Positions 8,534 through 18,492 are shown, counted from the stretch's first letter. The stretch is DNA of 64,000 nucleotides from Brevundimonas sp. MF30-B (GCF_004683885.1 NZ_CP038440.1:151001-215000), one strand, 5' to 3'. A program made the numbers and translations. The notes: generated by a model not told the origin, from the letters alone.

Positions 8534-9369
8534 GCCCTTCGCCAGTCCTCACGATCGTCCTGCCGCCGTCGGTGGTGGGCCAGAGTTGGCGCGACGCGGT
8601 CGAGAAGGCGGCCGTCGACCGTCATGCGTCCGTCGACGTCGTGACCCAATGCCCCGACGTCAGCGCAAGCGGCGGCGCCCTCATCATTATCGAGCAGCCC
8701 AGAACCCTCTGGCGAAGCTTCCAGGACCAAGACCGAGACGCCAAGCCTCGGGATGTGCTCACCAAGGTTTCGTCGCTTCTGGCGGAGACCTCTCAGGCTG
8801 TCGCGAACGGAGCGGACACGCGCGCCGCAGAGGCGCTGAGCCACGCCATGGGCGAACTCGGTTCGGTCTCCCGCGCGCCAGCGGCGATCGAGGCTGTCGA
8901 CGACCCTGCGCTTGATTTCTATTCAAACCAGCCTCCGGCGATCGGAGCCTCCGCCTATTGGGGCGTCCAGCATTTCTCCTACCCTGTGGGCGGCGGGTTC
9001 GACGGGGGCGGACCCGACATGGACCTGACCGGGCGGTTTCGAATTCTGGTCCATGGCCCCTACATCGTCCTGCCGCCGGGCCTCTGGCAGGTCGAGGCGC
9101 AGTTCGAGGTCGATCCCGAACGCGGCGTCACTCGGCTGCGGTTCGAATGGGGCGTCGGCGATGACCTTGATATCGCGTCAGTCCAGATCGACAGGCCGGG
9201 CGTGTATTCCATGGCCCTGACGCGCCTCTGGAGCGTGGCTGGCCCTGCCCAGCTCCGAATCTGGTCCGAGCACGCCGCCTTCCAGGGGCATATGCGCTTC
9301 AAGGGCTGCTTCATTAGACGCCTGCCCGATCCGCACCCGGCCATGGACGCAGGCTCCGCGGCGCCTTAG
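8530..9369 (+). CDS. unknown protein translationally coupled to the capsule exporter
   Basis: 279 aa, not recognised. The start overlaps the exporter ATPase by 4 bp (ATGA). Residues about 1-60 read like a small alpha/beta fold (LTIVLPPSV ... GGALIIIEQP) and 65-115 are helical. From about residue 130 a beta-rich domain follows, with LTGRFRILVHGPYIVLPPG, LRFEWGVGDDLDIASVQ and a final sheet (AQLRIWSEH), resembling a carbohydrate-binding jelly roll. No signal peptide, no membrane helix and no glycosyltransferase motif are visible, so a cytoplasmic role in handling or measuring the exported glycan is possible (inference). Confidence 0.8.
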   Translation: MSPSPVLTIVLPPSVVGQSWRDAVEKAAVDRHASVDVVTQCPDVSASGGALIIIEQPRTLWRSFQDQDRDAKPRDVLTKVSSLLAETSQAVANGADTRAAEALSHAMGELGSVSRAPAAIEAVDDPALDFYSNQPPAIGASAYWGVQHFSYPVGGGFDGGGPDMDLTGRFRILVHGPYIVLPPGLWQVEAQFEVDPERGVTRLRFEWGVGDDLDIASVQIDRPGVYSMALTRLWSVAGPAQLRIWSEHAAFQGHMRFKGCFIRRLPDPHPAMDAGSAAP

Positions 9370-9396
9370 GGCGTCGGCCGCCGCTCGAGGTCTGGA

Positions 9397-10143
9397 ATGC
9401 GCCACGTCTTCGTCAGCCTGATCGCCCTGGCCGTCGCGGCCTGCGACGCCCATTCTCCGACGCCCACTCCGGCGACGGCGATCGAGGTCTGCGCGGCGCC
9501 CGCCGACCTGCGGGCGCCGCGCCCCTACCAAGTCCCTGCGGACGAGGTGGTGGACCATGTGCCGACCGCCTACCACCTGTTGGCCGTCAGCTGGTCGCCG
9601 CAAGCGTGCCGAACGGGCGCGGGCTATCCGGACGCTCGGCATCAGTGCGGCGCCAACCAATTTGGCCTGACGCTGCACGGCCTGTGGCCCAACGGCGCGG
9701 TCGGCCAGCCCTATCCCCGTTACTGCAATCCCGATGCGGCGCGGGAGTCGCTGAGGATCGAGACCGTGAGGCGTCATTTCTGCATGACGCCGTCACCCGA
9801 ACTGCAGCAGCACGAATGGGCCGCGCACGGCACCTGCGGCTGGGACACCCCCGAGGCCTATTTCGCCGACGCCGCGAGATTATGGAATGCGCTTGAACGG
9901 CCGGATCTGGAAGCGATTCCGGCTGATCGGTTAACCGCCGGCGCCATCCGCCGCGCGTTCGCCGAAGCCAACCCCGGCCTGTCGGAGAGGTCAGTCATCG
10001 TGTCGGCGGCCGACGGATGGTTCCGCGAGGCGCGCCTCTGCTACGGCCTGGACGACCGCTTCATCCCCTGCCCCGGCTCGCTGGGCCCGTCGGACGCTAC
10101 GCCCTTGAGGCTGGCCGCGCGCGGGACAGCAACGCGCCGTTAA
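9397..10143 (+). CDS. ribonuclease T2-family lipoprotein
   Basis: 248 aa. Both RNase T2 active-site blocks are present: LHGLWPNG (about residue 92) and EWAAHGTCGW (about residue 140), giving the two catalytic histidines and the Glu. The N-terminus (MRHVFVSLIALAVAAC) is a lipoprotein signal with VAAC lipobox, so the enzyme is probably membrane-anchored in the periplasm or outer membrane. The family cuts RNA through 2',3'-cyclic phosphates. Several cysteines suggest disulfides. Stands alone after the capsule genes. Confidence 0.9.
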   Translation: MRHVFVSLIALAVAACDAHSPTPTPATAIEVCAAPADLRAPRPYQVPADEVVDHVPTAYHLLAVSWSPQACRTGAGYPDARHQCGANQFGLTLHGLWPNGAVGQPYPRYCNPDAARESLRIETVRRHFCMTPSPELQQHEWAAHGTCGWDTPEAYFADAARLWNALERPDLEAIPADRLTAGAIRRAFAEANPGLSERSVIVSAADGWFREARLCYGLDDRFIPCPGSLGPSDATPLRLAARGTATRR

Positions 10144-10189
10144 CCGAAGGGGAGCAGCCTTCGCCTTCCGACCCGGAGCGCGCGTCATC

Positions 10190-10567
10190 ATGTCCACGGT
10201 CCTGACCCAGAGCTATCGCCGTCAGCGTGACCATTTCGAGCCGAGCGACATCGATCCTCAGGAGCAGCGCCGTCTAAGGGGCCTGCTGGAGCAGATCGAC
10301 TACGCCGCCTTCGTCGCCAACCGAGAAGTGATCGGCCAGACCCTGTCGGGTGTCGGACCTGAGAGTTTCCAGAAGCTGGCGGTGCTGACGGCCACGGCGC
10401 GGGCGAAATGGTCGGCAGAAGCTCTGCGGCTGGCCCACTCCGGCGCGCCAGTTACGCCGGACCAGGCCGCCCGCCTGACAGCCTTCCGCACCGCCTATGA
10501 AGAGCTGTCCGAAGCCTATGAGGCCCTGCGACGCTTGGTCGAGCGCGGCTACGTCGTCCTGCCCTGA
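10190..10567 (+). CDS. hypothetical helical protein
   Basis: 125 aa, no recognised family. Almost entirely predicted alpha-helical, with Arg/Glu/Ala-rich heptad-like segments (PQEQRRLRGLLEQI, FRTAYEELSEAYEALRRLVERG). No signal peptide or membrane helix. Codon use matches the neighbours. It follows the RNase gene by 46 bp and is followed by a convergent gene at 10676. Function unknown. Confidence 0.65.
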   Translation: MSTVLTQSYRRQRDHFEPSDIDPQEQRRLRGLLEQIDYAAFVANREVIGQTLSGVGPESFQKLAVLTATARAKWSAEALRLAHSGAPVTPDQAARLTAFRTAYEELSEAYEALRRLVERGYVVLP

Positions 10568-10675
10568 GGCGGTCGAGATCGCGCGGCAATAAGCCGGGAC
10601 TGGGATTCCGTCTGACTTCAAACCTCCGTCGCCCTCGGGCTTGCGCCGAGCGTGTCGGGGCTAAAGGTTCACGAC

Positions 10676-11650
10676 CTAATCCAGCGGCGGCGGCCGCGTG
10701 ATGATGGGCGCGTTGGGATCTGTCTGAGGCGGCCGCGCGGGCGTCGGCGCCGGACCGGCGGGCGCGGGCGCGATTTCGATCAGGGGCGCGGTCTGAATGG
10801 CCGGCGCGGGCGCTTCGGCGGCCGGCGGTTCAGGCTGCGGTTGCTGTTGCTCGGCCGCCGGCCGCGGCGGCTCCGCCCGCGTCGGGGCCGGCGTCGAAGT
10901 CGTCGCGCTGGGCGTCGGAGTTGAGGTCGCGGTGGGCGCCGGTGCGGCGGCCGGGGTGTCAACCGAAGCGAGGACTTCAGGCGCAGGCGTCTCGGCCGGG
11001 GTAAGCGCGGGCGCGGCTTCGACGAGCGGCGTCTCGACCGCTGCGGGGGCGACATCGGCGTTGTCAGGACGGGTCAGCAGCAGGGCGCCCAAGGCCACCA
11101 CCACCGCGCCGACACCCATGGCGGCGTAGACCGGCGCACGGCTGCGGCGCGCGGGCTTGCCGGCGTAGGCGGGCGCGACAGGCGCCGCGGCGGACGGCGC
11201 GCGCGCGGCTTCTCGGCTGGGGGCGGCATCGGACAGGAAGGCCGGCTCTCGGACCGCCTCAGGTGCGAGCGCGACCGGCGGGGCCGTGTCCGCGATCGGC
11301 GCCGGAGCGTCGGGCTCGACGGGTGGCAGGGGGCGCGGGGTGCGGTCGACCGGGGCGGAGGCGGCAGGCGCGGACGGGCGGACCTGAGCCGGCGTCGGGG
11401 CGGACGGTTGAGGCGCGGGCGGCTGCGGCGCCGGCGCGGGTGTCGGCAGCGCCTGCGGAATGAGAGAGCCCCTCAGGATCGAGGCGGCCGGTCGCGCGGG
11501 CTGAGGCTGGCGCGAGGGTGGCTCGGGCAGCGGCGGCAGCGGCTCGCCTCTTGAGGTCTTACCGCTGGGCAACGGCCCCGCCCGGAAGGCGGTCTGCGGC
11601 GGGCGGCCCCACTGGACCGGGCGGCGGGCGAAGGGAGTGTCGTCGGACAT
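10676..11650 (-). CDS. Pro/Ala-rich single-pass membrane protein
   Basis: 324 aa from ATG at 11650, preceded by a GAGAG ribosome binding site; the open frame extends to 11704 without one. The first 180 residues are proline/alanine-rich and probably disordered. One membrane helix follows a basic patch (RRSRAPVYAAMGVGAVVVALGALLL), then a second Pro/Thr/Ala-rich tail that would lie in the periplasm. No conserved domain is visible. The layout recalls TonB- or SPOR-type linker proteins but no such domain is present at the end. Function unknown. Confidence 0.6.
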   Translation of the reverse strand: MSDDTPFARRPVQWGRPPQTAFRAGPLPSGKTSRGEPLPPLPEPPSRQPQPARPAASILRGSLIPQALPTPAPAPQPPAPQPSAPTPAQVRPSAPAASAPVDRTPRPLPPVEPDAPAPIADTAPPVALAPEAVREPAFLSDAAPSREAARAPSAAAPVAPAYAGKPARRSRAPVYAAMGVGAVVVALGALLLTRPDNADVAPAAVETPLVEAAPALTPAETPAPEVLASVDTPAAAPAPTATSTPTPSATTSTPAPTRAEPPRPAAEQQQPQPEPPAAEAPAPAIQTAPLIEIAPAPAGPAPTPARPPQTDPNAPIITRPPPLD

Positions 11651-11737
11651 CGGCTCTCTGGGATCGGGCGTCTGGCGGCGAAAGGCCTGCGAAGATGGCG
11701 GCACCGTGGCGGTCGACTGGGGCCGCTTGATGACGGA

Positions 11738-12501
11738 TCAGGCCTTGAGTCGATAACCCGTCTTGAAGATCAGGCCCACCACCGCCAGGCAGGCGAAGAA
11801 GAAGCCCAGCGTGGCCAGCAGGCTGATCGCCACCCCCACGTCCGACGTGCCGTAGAAGGCCCAGCGGAAACCCGAGATCAGATACACCACCGGGTTGAAC
11901 AGGGTCACCGTCCGCCAGGGCTCGGCCAGCATGTCGATCGAATAGAAGGCTCCGCCCAGAAAGGTCAGCGGCGTCACGATCAGCATGGGGATGAATTGCA
12001 GTTGCTCGAAGCCGTCCGCCCAGACGCCGATGATGAAGCCGAACAGGCTGAAGGTCACCGAGATCAGGATCAGGAAGGCCATCATCCATAAGGGGTGCAG
12101 GATCTGCAGCGGCACGAAGAAGCTGGCCGTGCCCAGGATGATCAGCCCCAGCACCGCCGACTTGGTCGCCGCCGCGCCGACATAGGCCAGCACGATCTCC
12201 AGCGACGACACGGGCGCGGAAAGGATCTCGTAGATTGTGCCGGTGAACTTCGGAAAGTAGATGCCGAACGAGGCGTTGAAGATCGACTGGGTGAACAGGC
12301 TGAGCATGATCAGCCCCGGCACGATGAAGGCGCCGTAGGGGACGCCGTCCACCTCCTGCATGCGGCTGCCGATGGCCCCGCCGAAGACGACGAAATACAG
12401 GGCCGTGGTGATGACCGGCGTGACCACCGACTGCCACAGGGTGCGCAGCGCACGCGCCATCTCGAAGCGGTAGATGGCCCAGACTCCATAGGCGTTGAAG
12501 C

Positions 12502-12505
<4 letters not shown>
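11738..12505 (-). CDS. ABC-2 type exporter permease (YadH-like)
   Basis: 255 aa with six predicted membrane segments. It starts [21 protein letters not shown] and has the ABC2-membrane family glycine/proline pattern in [14 protein letters not shown] and [12 protein letters not shown]. Its start overlaps the ATPase stop by 4 bp (ATGA), so the two form an exporter of the YadG/YadH type; cargo unknown. Confidence 0.9.
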
Positions 12506-13455
<950 letters not shown>

Positions 13456-13571
13456 TTGCCCTCCCCTACGACTGCGGCGCCCCGTCGCAGACAGGCCATC
13501 AGATAGGGCGGCGAAGCCTCGCGCTCAAGGCGGCTCGCTTTTCGTCGACGGCATGCAATAAAATAGCGCCA

Positions 13572-14153
13572 ATGGCCCAGCCTCAGATCATCGAACTCCT
13601 TCGCACGCAGACCGGCGCAGCCCACCAGGCGCTGGAAGACGGGATCGATCTGGAGCGGCGGCTGGATCAAACGACGGGCCGGGTCGCCATTGTGCGCGGC
13701 TTTCATCAGCTGCACGCCGCCGCCGAGGCGGTGCTGGCGCCCTGGCTGGCTTCAGTCGCCGGTCTGGATTTCGCCGGACGCCGGCGTGCGCAGACAGTCT
13801 GCAATGATCTGAAGGCGCTGGGTGCGAAACCCGGTTCCCAGGCCAGGCCGCCCGTGATCGACAGCCTCGGCCGGGCGCTTGGCTGGTTCTATGTGCTGGA
13901 GGGATCTTCGCTGGGCGGACGGACCATCCACAAGGGGCTCACGACGCGGGGCCATGACCTGACCGGCCTGTCCTTCTTTGATCCTTACGGTGAGACGGTG
14001 GGCGCGCGATGGCGGGATTTCGTCGCGGTGCTCGACCGCGAAACCCAATCCGGCCAAGCTCGTTCTGAAGACATCGTCCAGGGCGCCTGCGAAGCCTTCG
14101 CCTTCGCCCATAGTCTGCTCGCCGCGCCCAAGGAAGCCGCATGTCCGCCGTGA
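13572..14153 (+). CDS. bphO: biliverdin-producing heme oxygenase (BphO type)
   Basis: 193 aa. Opens heme to biliverdin IXalpha, CO and iron, giving the chromophore for the phytochrome encoded next. The proximal heme His lies in GAAHQALE (about residue 17), and the distal-helix pattern is in LYVLEGSSLGGRTIHKGL-like sequence (FYVLEGSSLGG). It overlaps the phytochrome gene by 13 bp. An A/T-rich stretch (tgcaataaaatag, 13550-13562) just upstream may be the -10 region. Confidence 0.9.
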   Translation: MAQPQIIELLRTQTGAAHQALEDGIDLERRLDQTTGRVAIVRGFHQLHAAAEAVLAPWLASVAGLDFAGRRRAQTVCNDLKALGAKPGSQARPPVIDSLGRALGWFYVLEGSSLGGRTIHKGLTTRGHDLTGLSFFDPYGETVGARWRDFVAVLDRETQSGQARSEDIVQGACEAFAFAHSLLAAPKEAACPP

Positions 14154-16309
14154 TGGAGCCTTTGGGCGCGCAGGATGCGCCCGGTGTTGATCTGACCGGC
14201 TGCGACCGCGAACCCATCCACATCCCCGGCGCCATCCAGCCGCATGGCCTGATGCTGGTGGTCGACGACCAGCATCAGGTGATCCAGGGCGCTGGCCGCA
14301 TCGAGGCGCTGACCGGGCGCACGGACTGGGTGAACGCGCCGTTGGAGGGCGTTCTCGACATCGACATCGCCAAGGCGCTGCACCGGCTCGATGGGATCGC
14401 TGAGACAGGTTACCTCGGCCGTTGGCGGTCCCGCGAGCACCTGGACTATGACGTCATCGTCCACCGCGCAGGCGATCTGCGTCTGATCGAGGTGGAGCAG
14501 AGCTCCCAGTCCGCCTTTCTTGGCGTGGAACTGCTGTCGCGTCTGGACGCCGCGGGCGCCGCCCTGGAGAGGGCGGCCAGTTCGTCGGCCCTGTGCGAGC
14601 GCGCCGCTGACGAGTTCCGCAGCCTGACCGGCTTTGACCGGGTGATGATCTACCGTTTCCTCGACGACGACGCAGGCCGCGTGCTGGCGGAATCACGCAC
14701 CGAGGGCATGCCCTCGTTCCTGAACCACCACTTCCCGGCTTCGGACATCCCCAAACAGGCGCGGGCGCTGTATCTGCGTAACACGGTGCGGGTGATCCCG
14801 GACGTGCTCTACACGCCCCAGCCGCTGCGACCTGAGCGCGAGGGGCCGCCGCTGGACATGAGCGACTGCGGCCTGCGCAGCGTGTCTCCGGTGCATATGC
14901 AGTACATGAAAAACATGGGCATCCGAGCCACCGCCTCGGTCTCCATCGTGATGGACGGCGTGCTTTGGGGTCTGGTCGCTTGCCACAGCCGTCGGCCGCA
15001 GTTGCTGACCTATGAGCTGAGGGTTGCGTGCGCGACCCTGGCCCGCGGCCTGGCTCGCCAACTGAAGGCCAAGGGGGACGCCGAAACTTTGCGCGAGCGC
15101 CTACGCCTGCGGTCCCAGGAAGATGAGCTGATGGCGGCGATGCCGCTGGACATGCCGATCAGCGATGCTCTTTCTCGACGAATCGGTGATTTGATCAGCC
15201 TGGTCGACGCCGACGGCGGGGCGGTGGTGCGCGGATCAAGAGTGTCGACCCAGGGGGTCTGTCCGCCGGACGCAGCGGTGTCCGAAATGGCGCGCTGGGT
15301 CGCGGACCGCCGGGATCCGCGCCCGATCTTCACCCACACTCTGGCGGCCGTCCACGCCCCGGCCGGAGACTGGGCGGACAAGGCCAGCGGCCTCCTGGCC
15401 TTCGTACTGCCGAGCGAGGAGCCGACGGTGGTCATGGCCTTCCGCGCCGAGCAGGTCGAGACGGTGCGCTGGGCCGGGGATCCGCACGCGGCGATCAAAG
15501 ACGGGCCGGACGGCGCCCTGACGCCGCGCCGGTCCTTCGCTGACTGGGCAGAAACGGTTCGCGGCCGCAGCCGCCGCTGGCGTAATGCCGAGGTGGAAGC
15601 CGCCGCCCGTTTGCGCGACGCCCTGATGGACCTGACGTCGGTGCGCAGCCTGCGCACCCTGAACCGAGCGCTTCAGGAAAGCGTCGCCGATCGGGACAGC
15701 CGGCTGCGGCAGCAGGACTTCCTGCTTCGCGAGGTCAACCACCGGGTCCAGAACAGCCTGCAGCTCATCTCCAGCTTCCTGGCGCTGCAAGCCCGCAGCC
15801 ACGGCGAAGGCCCGGCCTCCGACGTTCTGCACGAGGCGCGCCGTCGCGTTCGCGCCGTGTCGCTGGTGCACAGCCGGCTCTATCGCTCGGATCAGTTCGA
15901 GACGATCGACCTTTCGCGCTATTTCGGCGAGTTGATCGACGAGATGGGGCAATCGATGGGCCCGGAGTGGGCCCGGGCCTTCACGCTGGACCTGTCGCCC
16001 ATCTGCGTGGAGACCAGTCGCGCCGTGACCTTGGGTCTGGTGCTGACCGAGTTGATCATCAACGCGCAGAAGTACGCCTATGACGGGGAGGCCGGACCGA
16101 TCCAGGTCACCCTGGAGGAAGAGCGCGCCAGCCTTCGGCTGATCGTCGAGGACGAGGGACGCGGCGGGCATAAGGCGGGCGAAGGCTTCGGCTCGCGCAT
16201 GATCGAAAGCCTGGTCGGGCAGCTGGGGGGCGCGCTGGAGTATAGGTCCGCCAAGCCCGGCCTGCGCGCAGTCGTCAGCGCGCCGATCGCATCGGCGGCC
16301 CTCGCCTAG
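14141..16309 (+). CDS. bphP: bacteriophytochrome histidine kinase (PAS-GAF-PHY-HWE kinase)
   Basis: 722 aa red/far-red photoreceptor. Cys21 (DLTGC) is the expected biliverdin attachment site. The PAS region is followed by GAF with PASDIP (199-204) and the chromophore His in SPVHMQYMKNMG (about 252), and PHY with PRRSF in the tongue. The output is an HWE/HisKA_2 kinase (EVNHRVQNSLQL, His about 533; N-box ELIINAQKYAY) rather than the classical HisKA. ATG at 14141 has AAGGAAG upstream; a second ATG at 14153 is possible. No cognate regulator is adjacent. Confidence 0.93.
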   Translation: MSAVMEPLGAQDAPGVDLTGCDREPIHIPGAIQPHGLMLVVDDQHQVIQGAGRIEALTGRTDWVNAPLEGVLDIDIAKALHRLDGIAETGYLGRWRSREHLDYDVIVHRAGDLRLIEVEQSSQSAFLGVELLSRLDAAGAALERAASSSALCERAADEFRSLTGFDRVMIYRFLDDDAGRVLAESRTEGMPSFLNHHFPASDIPKQARALYLRNTVRVIPDVLYTPQPLRPEREGPPLDMSDCGLRSVSPVHMQYMKNMGIRATASVSIVMDGVLWGLVACHSRRPQLLTYELRVACATLARGLARQLKAKGDAETLRERLRLRSQEDELMAAMPLDMPISDALSRRIGDLISLVDADGGAVVRGSRVSTQGVCPPDAAVSEMARWVADRRDPRPIFTHTLAAVHAPAGDWADKASGLLAFVLPSEEPTVVMAFRAEQVETVRWAGDPHAAIKDGPDGALTPRRSFADWAETVRGRSRRWRNAEVEAAARLRDALMDLTSVRSLRTLNRALQESVADRDSRLRQQDFLLREVNHRVQNSLQLISSFLALQARSHGEGPASDVLHEARRRVRAVSLVHSRLYRSDQFETIDLSRYFGELIDEMGQSMGPEWARAFTLDLSPICVETSRAVTLGLVLTELIINAQKYAYDGEAGPIQVTLEEERASLRLIVEDEGRGGHKAGEGFGSRMIESLVGQLGGALEYRSAKPGLRAVVSAPIASAALA

Positions 16310-16310
16310 G

Positions 16311-16919
16311 TCAGCGCTTCACGAAGCGCCGCTGAGACCAGTATCTGAAGCCCTGATTGTGCGTCAGCCGCCAGCCGCGCGCCTTCAGGCGGCGTCCGAC
16401 CATATGGTTGAAATAGCCGTGCGCCAGCACCAGCACGTCCTGGCCGGCCTCGGCGCGGGCGATCAGCAGCGCGGCGGCCTGATCGGCGCGCACCTCGGCT
16501 TGAGCGCGGGTCTCCTGGCCCTCGTGGTGGTTGAAGGCGTGCCACCAGAAGCGCGACACCACCCCCCACCAGCGCGGCGACAGCTTCAGCCAGTTCGGTG
16601 CCTTGGGCGGCGGCAGCGGCGCCTCGATGAACAGAGCGTCGCTCATCACCTCGCGTCCGGCGGCGACGGCGGCGGCGGTTTCCTGGGCGCGGCGCCTTGT
16701 CGAGGCGTAGATGGCGCCCGCACCCTCGGCCGTGGCCAACAGCTCAGCCGGCGGTGTCTGGCCGGCCAGCAGGCCGCCGACCTCATAGCGCCCCCACCAG
16801 TCTCGATACTGGGCCGAGGTCATGGTGCATTTGCGCGAAAGCGCCGGCTCGCCATGGCGGGCCAGCACGATGGCGCCGGGCTTGGCGGTCGAGGATGCGG
16901 AGACGCTGGGGGACGACAT
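16311..16919 (-). CDS. histidine phosphatase family protein (phosphoglycerate mutase-like)
   Basis: 202 aa from ATG at 16919; the longer open frame to 17159 runs through the neighbouring gene. The RHG signature with phospho-His is LARHGEP near residue 20, and the second catalytic His is in VLVLAHGYFNHMVGRR near residue 165. Substrate unknown. It converges on bphP with one base between the stop codons. Confidence 0.85.
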   Translation of the reverse strand: MSSPSVSASSTAKPGAIVLARHGEPALSRKCTMTSAQYRDWWGRYEVGGLLAGQTPPAELLATAEGAGAIYASTRRRAQETAAAVAAGREVMSDALFIEAPLPPPKAPNWLKLSPRWWGVVSRFWWHAFNHHEGQETRAQAEVRADQAAALLIARAEAGQDVLVLAHGYFNHMVGRRLKARGWRLTHNQGFRYWSQRRFVKR

Positions 16920-16965
16920 GGCCAACGGACGAAACGGAGGCGAAACCTCGCCGCTCTGACGTCCT

Positions 16966-17886
16966 TCAGTCCTCCCCGAGAGCCCGAACATGGGCGGCGG
17001 CCGAACGGCCCAGCCCTTCAAGGTCGTAGCCGCCCTCCAGCGAGGCCGCAACCTTTCCTGCGCACGTCGCGCGCGCCACCTCGACCACGGCGCGCGTGGC
17101 CCAGGCGAAGTCCTCGGCCTCCAGCGACTGATGCGCCAGCGGATCGCGCCTGTGAGCATCGAAACCGGCCGAGATCAGGATCAGGTCGGGGCGGAACGCC
17201 TCCAGCCCCGGCATCAGCCGGCCGGAAAAGGCCGCCCGCCATTGTTCGCGCGCGACATGCGGCGCAACCGTGGCGTTGACGATATTGCCCACGCCCGTCT
17301 CCGACTCCGCGCCGGTGCCAGGATAAAGGGGCCATTGGTGGATGGAGGCCAGGAACAGGCTGTCGTCCGCCTCGAACGCCGCCTGGGTGCCGTTTCCGTG
17401 GTGCACGTCGAAATCCACCACCGCCACCCGCGCCATCCCCTCGGCCTGAGCCACGCGCGCGGCGACCGCGACGCTGGAGAACAGGCAGAAGCCCATGGCC
17501 CGGTCCGGCTCGGCATGGTGGCCGGGCGGGCGCACGGCGGCGAAAGCGCGGGTCGTTTCGCCCCGCGCGATGGCCCGCACGGCGTCGATCGCCGCCCCGG
17601 CCGCCAGGCGCGCGGCCCGCACGCTGCCGGGCGACAGCACGGTGTCGGCGTCGAGCGCCGCCATGCCTTGAGCGGGCGAGGCATCCAGGATGCGCCGCAC
17701 ATGGTCGGCGGGATGAACGCGCTCCAGATCGGCGACCGACGCCTCCTGCGCCAAGCGACGGTCGGCGCCCAGGCCGGCGTCGTCCAGGGCGTCGATCACC
17801 GCCTTCAGCCGCTGAGGCCGCTCGGGGTGGCCGTCGCCGGGCCGATGGTCGACCATGTCGGGATGGGTGAACAGCGTGGCGCTCAT
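16966..17886 (-). CDS. histone deacetylase-family amidohydrolase
   Basis: 306 aa, zinc-dependent deacetylase of the HDAC/AcuC/acetylpolyamine amidohydrolase superfamily. The sequence shows RPPGHHAEP (active-site His pair), VDFDVHHGNGTQ (zinc Asp and His) and ISAGFDAHRRDPL (second zinc Asp). The start at 17886 is chosen because the longer frame begins inside the divergent acetyltransferase gene. Bacterial members deacetylate polyamines, acetyl-CoA synthetase or other small or protein substrates; which applies here is unclear. Confidence 0.9.
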   Translation of the reverse strand: MSATLFTHPDMVDHRPGDGHPERPQRLKAVIDALDDAGLGADRRLAQEASVADLERVHPADHVRRILDASPAQGMAALDADTVLSPGSVRAARLAAGAAIDAVRAIARGETTRAFAAVRPPGHHAEPDRAMGFCLFSSVAVAARVAQAEGMARVAVVDFDVHHGNGTQAAFEADDSLFLASIHQWPLYPGTGAESETGVGNIVNATVAPHVAREQWRAAFSGRLMPGLEAFRPDLILISAGFDAHRRDPLAHQSLEAEDFAWATRAVVEVARATCAGKVAASLEGGYDLEGLGRSAAAHVRALGED

Positions 17887-17941
17887 GCCCCCGACAATAG
17901 GCCGGTTTCGGGCCATTCGTCTGCATCCTATAAGCACGCGC

Positions 17942-18469
17942 ATGACCGACGCCCTGATCCGCCCCGCCCGCCCAGACGACGCCGAGGCCCTGGGTGTGCT
18001 CGGGCGCCAGACCTTCATCGACACCTTCGTGGAAGGCTTCGGCATTCCCTATCCCGCCGATGACCTGGCCGCCTTCCTGGACGCGTCGTTCAGCCCGGCG
18101 GCGACCGCCTCCAAGCTAGCCGAGCCGGGCGCCGCCTGGTGGGTGGCCGAGCGCGACGGCGAGTTGCTGGCCTTCGCCAATACGGGGCCCAACACCCTGC
18201 CCCATCCCGACGCCCGACCCGACCACGCGGAACTGCGGCGTCTCTATGTGTCCAAGTCCGCACAGGGCCTGAGCCTGGGCACGCGTCTTCTGACTGTGTC
18301 GCTGGAGTGGATGCAGGCGCACACCACCGGCCCGCTGTGGATCGGCGTGTGGAGCGGCAACCTGAAAGCCCAGAAGCTTTACGCCGCACACGGCTTCTTC
18401 AAGGCCGGCGAGTATCAGTACCCGGTGGGCTCCTGGCTGGATGACGAGTTCATCCTGCGCAGAGGTTAG
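17942..18469 (+). CDS. GNAT-family N-acetyltransferase
   Basis: 175 aa. Begins IRPARPDDAEALGVLGRQTFIDTFVEGFG, a common GNAT opening, with acetyl-CoA loop LYVSKSAQGLSLGTRLLTVSLEW (motif A) and IGVWSGNLKAQKLYAAHGF (motif B). Substrate unknown. The gene is divergent from the HDAC-family gene with only 55 bp between them, so an acetylase/deacetylase pair sharing a promoter region is possible (inference). Confidence 0.85.
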   Translation: MTDALIRPARPDDAEALGVLGRQTFIDTFVEGFGIPYPADDLAAFLDASFSPAATASKLAEPGAAWWVAERDGELLAFANTGPNTLPHPDARPDHAELRRLYVSKSAQGLSLGTRLLTVSLEWMQAHTTGPLWIGVWSGNLKAQKLYAAHGFFKAGEYQYPVGSWLDDEFILRRG

Positions 18470-18477
18470 CGCGTCCC

Positions 18478-18492
18478 TTAACGCGGCGTTTA
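18478..18492 (+). promoter_or_regulatory. CtrA-type box upstream of fliF
   Basis: TTAA-cgcggcg-TTTA, a 7/8 match to the Caulobacter CtrA consensus TTAA-N7-TTAA, 63 bp before the fliF start. In Caulobacter the fliF operon is a class II flagellar operon under CtrA control, so site and context agree. Confidence 0.6.
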
